The notes under the pieces were generated by a model. That model was not told the origin of the DNA and did no database searches. It worked only from the letters and a program-made list of their open reading frames with translations. 64,000 nt of DNA from Artocarpus heterophyllus (taxonomy: Eukaryota; Streptophyta; Magnoliopsida; Rosales; Moraceae): NCBI GenBank assembly GCA_025403435.1, contig CM046353.1, positions 15,982,836 to 16,046,835 on the forward strand, given 5' to 3'. The translations under genes and the position numbers were made by a program. This document shows, piece by piece, positions 59,541 to 64,000 of the stretch (its first letter is position 1; every line of letters begins with the position of its first letter).

Positions 59541-60779
59541 GTATTGATTTTGGTTGAGAATAAATAGATAAAACTTATTTTCACTCTCTTTAGGAGTACT
59601 TCAAATCTATTTGACAAATGATTAACCTTAACGCACGGATATTTGAAGTTTCTAGTTCATAAACTATTGTCATGAATAAAAGTTATTAAAGAAAATGATG
59701 CAACATTATAAATAATTTAACAATCTTAATTACACTGAGCTCCAATGTTTTAAGTACAGCTAACATTTGGCTCCAACCCAGCAATGGTACAATTTCCACC
59801 AGGTGAAAGGGTGTGATATGTACTAAAAGCTATTTTTTCTTTTGAATGTCGAAAGGTGATTTTATATAGCACCTATGTCCAACATTTACTACTTTTGGTA
59901 TTTACCACACCAAAGCCCACATGGTACATCCGGGACTTCATTCACCAATAGAAAGAAAGAAGAATTCAACAGACCCATATAATGCCATTGACTTCTTTTT
60001 TGTCCATTACTGCTTGGCTTAATAAATCTAACTTTTTTTTATATATATAAATATTCAAGAAAGAAGATGCTCTTGCAGTTGAAGCAGGTTCGTCAAACCT
60101 CCTTGAGGTCTAGTAAGTGGCTGTTAAGTTTGTCTACATCAGAGATATTCCATGTTCTCCTTAACCTAAAGATATTCCTTTCGAAAAAGAAAAATTGTCG
60201 AGGTCTTTGTAGCCACTTTCTAATTACATTTTAAAGTTTGAAAAAGCACAATGATTAAAGGCCAAGGAGAATAGAGATGAACATGACAAGATGTCTTGCC
60301 AAATCCATACATAATTAACGAACCAGAAAAAAGGCAAAATCTAGCTAATAATTACATTTATGCTTATTATTCCAAGGCTGATGGCTGCCTTTAATTATAA
60401 AACTTTAATTTACTAATAGCTGTAATGAGCTTGCTTGCATGTGTCCGATTGAAACAAAATTTGCAGTACCAATTGTAATCCAACTACTATATTTTTGGTT
60501 TTTTATTTTTTGCCCTTTATCTTCTTTTTTTTTAGGGTTAATAAATAAAGCAAAATTTGCTCATGTTGGTGATACGATCATTACTTAATATTGTTGTTCT
60601 AAAGTAAGGAATACATGCCACAGGATCTTCATTGCTTTATAGTTTATACGTACCATAGACAATTAATACCAATATATATTTTGAATTATTATTATCTTGG
60701 GAAAATGCTTAAAATCAAGGATTTATCGTAAAATCTTTTTAACTTTTCATAATTTTAGGTCCCCTAAAATTTCATGGTA
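59541..60779. other. Intergenic, no gene recognised
   Basis: AT-rich, with poly-T runs. No protein-like frame or RNA gene was identified. Confidence 0.45.
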
Positions 60780-61200
60780 ATTTTTTTTGTAAATTTGCTC
60801 ATAGAGGACTAGCTAAGGCCGGTGAGGAACGTCGGCCCCAAAGAGAAAAAAGAGGGGAGGCGAAGGATGTAGAATGGGAAGATTTTGATGAAAGGGACAA
60901 AAAAAAATTGAATTGGGTAAAAGTCCTCTTTTTTTTTTGAACAAAAAAAATACGTTTTTTGTGCAGGTAAACTGTCTCAAATTTTTTCCAAAAAAAAAAA
61001 ATAACTGTAGCAGAATAAGGAACCTCAACAGAATGAAAAAAAAAACTGGAACCGTTTTGATGTCCAAAAAACCTTTTTTTTTGTGCCAAAAACTGTCTAA
61101 AAAAAAAAGGATCATTCATCAAAAATTTTTTTTCCAAAAAGTCATTCATCAAAATCTCCCGAATGAATGGTTGGAGTTTCGGGACCGTATCTGAGTGTGT
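60780..61200. other. Homopolymer-rich segment
   Basis: Many A and T runs of 7-11 bases (for example 60900-60907, 60930-60939, 60991-61001, 61036-61045, 61073-61082) sit among slightly more GC-rich DNA. The overlapping long open frames on both strands follow from this composition. No family is recognised. Confidence 0.45.
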
Positions 61201-63299
61201 GGTTCAACCCTTGGTCCTAAATTCTGGTCAATACTTAGATTCTAGACAATACCTATATGGCTAACCCTATATACAAGTATACATCCTGATACATTATGTT
61301 CGGTTATATATACGCGCATGCAGGATTATATCTTCTTAGCATATCTATAGTTACTTTTGTTATATCCAAGTCCAAAATTGAATTTACACATACAGAAATG
61401 TGTCTATTTGTTTTATTCGCAAAAACAAAAACCATTCGTCTCTATTTCCAGATTAATTATAAGTAGCAGTCTGTAAAAGCACACGTGAAACTTCGAAAAT
61501 TTTAAGACAAAGCTGGGAAAGACATGGCATATAATATTTATGTTTCTTTATTATTTTTTACAATTTTTTTTTTCTGATGGAAATATTCAGAGGCTTAATA
61601 TTGCAGACTCAAAGTCAGTAGGGAATGCAATTAATATAGGCTGTATTTGCTTACTTAATAGCTGGTTGTACTATGTTAATGGCGACACAAATATAGTTGT
61701 CGCCAAATGAATTTAAGATATTTTAATTATATAGACAATTAATACCATTAAAACTTGGCTTTCTCCTCTCTTCTCTCGTCATTTTCACACTCATTTCAAT
61801 CAAGGGGACAAAACAATTACTCTGCAATTGGTCCCCTCCAAGTCCATTCTGGTCCCCCTCCCTCGGCAGTCGCCCGCTTCAATGGGCGCAATTATATATT
61901 TCATCAGTGGCTCTCCACAACTCTACGCGGCGGGTTTTTGGGTCATACCCTAGTATAACTAAGTTCATATATTTGCATGTATCATATGATATGATATGAT
62001 ATATATATATATATATGGCTCTTCAAATCTCAAACCAGTATCATTAATAGGAAAAAAATATCGGAGCAAAAAAAAAAAAAAAGAGGAAAATTTTAGACGT
62101 GCATTATTTTATTGTTAAATTGATTAATAATAATATGAGGGAGCTAGGATTTATTCGTAGGGGCCAAATTTTTCTTTTTTAATCAAGATTATACTAACAC
62201 ATAAAGAACTATTAGTTTAAGGGGGACCAAGTCTAATTTACGCACATGCCTACTATATTATAATTAAAACCACTATATGTAAAAAAATAATAATAATACT
62301 AAATAAAAGCTAGCATGGCCCCTGCCCCCTTGTCTCCGTCACTGCTTTAGAATATGTGGTACTAATTAGGAATTTTCTGAAAAAAAAAAAAAAAAAAAAC
62401 CTACAAGAAAAGCCAACAATATAAAAAAGAGAAAATTACAAGGTAAGCCACACTATTAAAGAATGTTTTTATTTATGCCATACTTAACAATATTATACCA
62501 CACTATTACTCATAATACTTGTTTAAGTTATGCCACGCTTAAATATGTATGTCATTTATAAAAAGAAAATTTTAAAAGATGATATTTATGAAAATTCCTT
62601 TATAAAAATGGCTGTCACAAACCAAAAATCCGGTGCCCTATGCCACAAAACTCTTGATTGTGTCAGTCTAAAATGGAACCGTCCAAGAAGATTTTGGCCT
62701 TGGTTTGAAATCAAACCAACCGAGGCGCTTTTTTATTATTTTTATATCTCTTACATAAGATAATATGTTTGAATTTTTTTTTAAAAAAAAACTTCATTAC
62801 TTCTGGTAAACTTTCAGGTTATTGCTCTTGAACTACTTGGTTACTTCCAGTAAACTGCTTACTAACTGTTATTTGAAAGCAACGAAAACTAAGCAAGTTT
62901 TTCCATCTTTGGCTTGTTGCTCAATTCCTTCTTTCAAAAACCGACCACCCAAGACTGCCGTTTATTAATCGATATCCAACTGTAGTGCTAATAAGCAAGA
63001 TAATCATTAATATTAGACAAGCTTCTTAAGGATGTTTATCCAATCTAATTCAACCTGTTTAGTCATATTGCAACCAATACAATGAAAGGCCAGTTTTAGG
63101 AGTTTTATCCAATTTAATTTGATTTGATGGAGATTGATTTGGATTAGATTAATTTTTTTGCTGGGCTTTGAACTTTTTCTTCCATTTTTGGAGGAGTTAA
63201 TATAGGTCCACTACCACTTTTCTAGTCCATAATTGTATTCACTCCACCTTTTTTTTTTAAATTTTTTGATCCACCAAAAAAAGACATTTTGACAAAAAA
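61201..63299. other. Intergenic with a possible tiny copia gag trace
   Basis: 61755-61958 contains AVARFNGRNYIFHQWLSTTL, which loosely resembles the 'F.G.NY..W.....L.G..LWGH' start of plant copia gag proteins; too short to be sure. GGCGACA(N10)TGTCGCC at 61681-61704 is a perfect 7-bp-arm inverted repeat. Microsatellites: ATATG repeat then (AT)n at 61982-62016, poly-A at 62071-62084 and 62381-62399. Confidence 0.35.
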
Positions 63300-63660
63300 A
63301 TGTAGGGCTTTTTCTATCTCTCCCCTCCCTCCCTCTCCTTTCCCTTCTCAATGGGGTTGGAATGAACAAACATAGTAGTGTGTGGAAATCAATGATAAAG
63401 ATCAATGCAAAAGGATGATTATCGGCGACCAAGATCGACAAGTCAGTTGTAGATCGACATCGTGAGATGGCTTGCGAGAGGTCAGGTGTAGGGCATGAAG
63501 GCGAGGCAAGGACTTCGACAAAAGAAGTTCAGCTCCAACGAGGGATAGGAAATGTGGCATCGCTTGAGTGAGGGGAGCGCAAGGAGAGAGTCAGTGAGGT
63601 GAAATGGAGAAAAGAGACGAAGAAAGAGAAAATGAGGGTTAGGATAGGGTTATTTGAAAA
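63300..63660. other. Purine-rich, GC-elevated block
   Basis: TCCCTCCCTC at the left and long GA-rich stretches to the right (GAGGGGAGCGCAAGGAGAGAG, within 63570-63600). Composition differs from the AT-rich surroundings, as captured gene or leader DNA inside an element would. No frame with a recognisable protein and no enclosing inverted repeat was found. Confidence 0.35.
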
Positions 63661-64000
63661 TCTGAATTTTAAAATTTGGAATCATGTATATTACATACAT
63701 TTAGTATCATAATTAAGAGGATTGTCTAGTAACTAAACTTAAATTGTTACATTCCTAGTTGTTGTGACAAGTGAGCTATTTTTAGAATAAATAACTTGAA
63801 TTTTTGTTACATGATAAATTTCAAGCTCACGGCGGTCGTTATAATGGTGAACAAGACCACTAACAATCTAAGGTCTCCTATTTTGACCCCTTCCACAAAT
63901 TACACTTGACTGCTTAAGCTATTTAATTTACTTACCATAGAATCACAAGTTGGGCGTTGTATTAGTATGTTTGCTAATGGAGGTGTTCATGGTTGGTTTG
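63661..64000. other. Intergenic to window end
   Basis: Nothing recognised. Confidence 0.4.

Noticed and set aside
60799..61194. Overlapping 93-117 codon frames on both strands
   Set aside because: Created by A and T homopolymers; Phe/Lys-rich with no recognisable domain.

Overview
This is an AT-rich stretch of a eudicot plant nuclear genome, probably a woody species, though the sequence does not fix the taxon. The evidence is several families of degenerate plant transposable elements (Ty1/copia, Helitron, CACTA/En-Spm, MULE-like, LINE, SINE, MITEs), many microsatellites, GT-AG introns, and a MIR172 precursor whose mature sequence is the angiosperm form. I see no intact host protein-coding gene. 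Nearly every open reading frame is either a broken piece of a mobile element or a chance frame.

Layout. 1-1246 is part of a minus-strand LTR that cuts off a plus-strand copia remnant (1262-3003). 3543-3702 is a MITE. A degenerate Helitron follows, with Rep-helicase remnants at about 6384-11307 and a 3' hairpin terminus near 12972. Between helicase and terminus it carries exon pieces of a ribosomal protein eL14 (RPL14) gene. A second MITE of the first family, in opposite orientation, sits at 12980-13152. 13735-14825 is a fold-back element. 14893-16113 is a Pack-MULE-like element with a GC-rich captured coding fragment. 16-22 kb is unannotatable intergenic DNA. 22069-23102 is a fold-back element with a hAT-like element nested in it. 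23.6-27.5 kb holds minus-strand LINE debris.

The one clear host gene is MIR172 on the plus strand. It has a TATA box at 28776, the miR172* arm at 29533-29553 and mature miR172 at 29682-29702. A tRNA-derived SINE lies about 320 bp upstream of its TATA box.

34204-46734 is a CACTA element with a GAG target-site duplication. Its TNP2-type transposase is split by a roughly 9.6 kb copia element (copia A). Copia A is bordered by an abnormal 52-bp duplication of transposase sequence, and its 3' LTR has lost its last 26 bp or so. A minisatellite of about 130 bp x 4 lies at 47813-48345. A second, more decayed copia of the same family (copia B) spans 49391-58775. The rest, to 64000, is intergenic DNA with small repeats.

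How the parts relate: the elements are nested (copia A in CACTA, hAT-like in fold-back, MITE in Helitron, LTR in copia-1), giving a relative order of insertion. MIR172 is an island among them. The most notable observations are the eL14 capture by the Helitron, the 52-bp duplication around copia A, the MIR172 locus with its nearby SINE, and the paired hairpins and reiterated GGCAGGCCGAT-like motifs of the copia LTR family. All similarity calls were made by eye and were not confirmed by database search.
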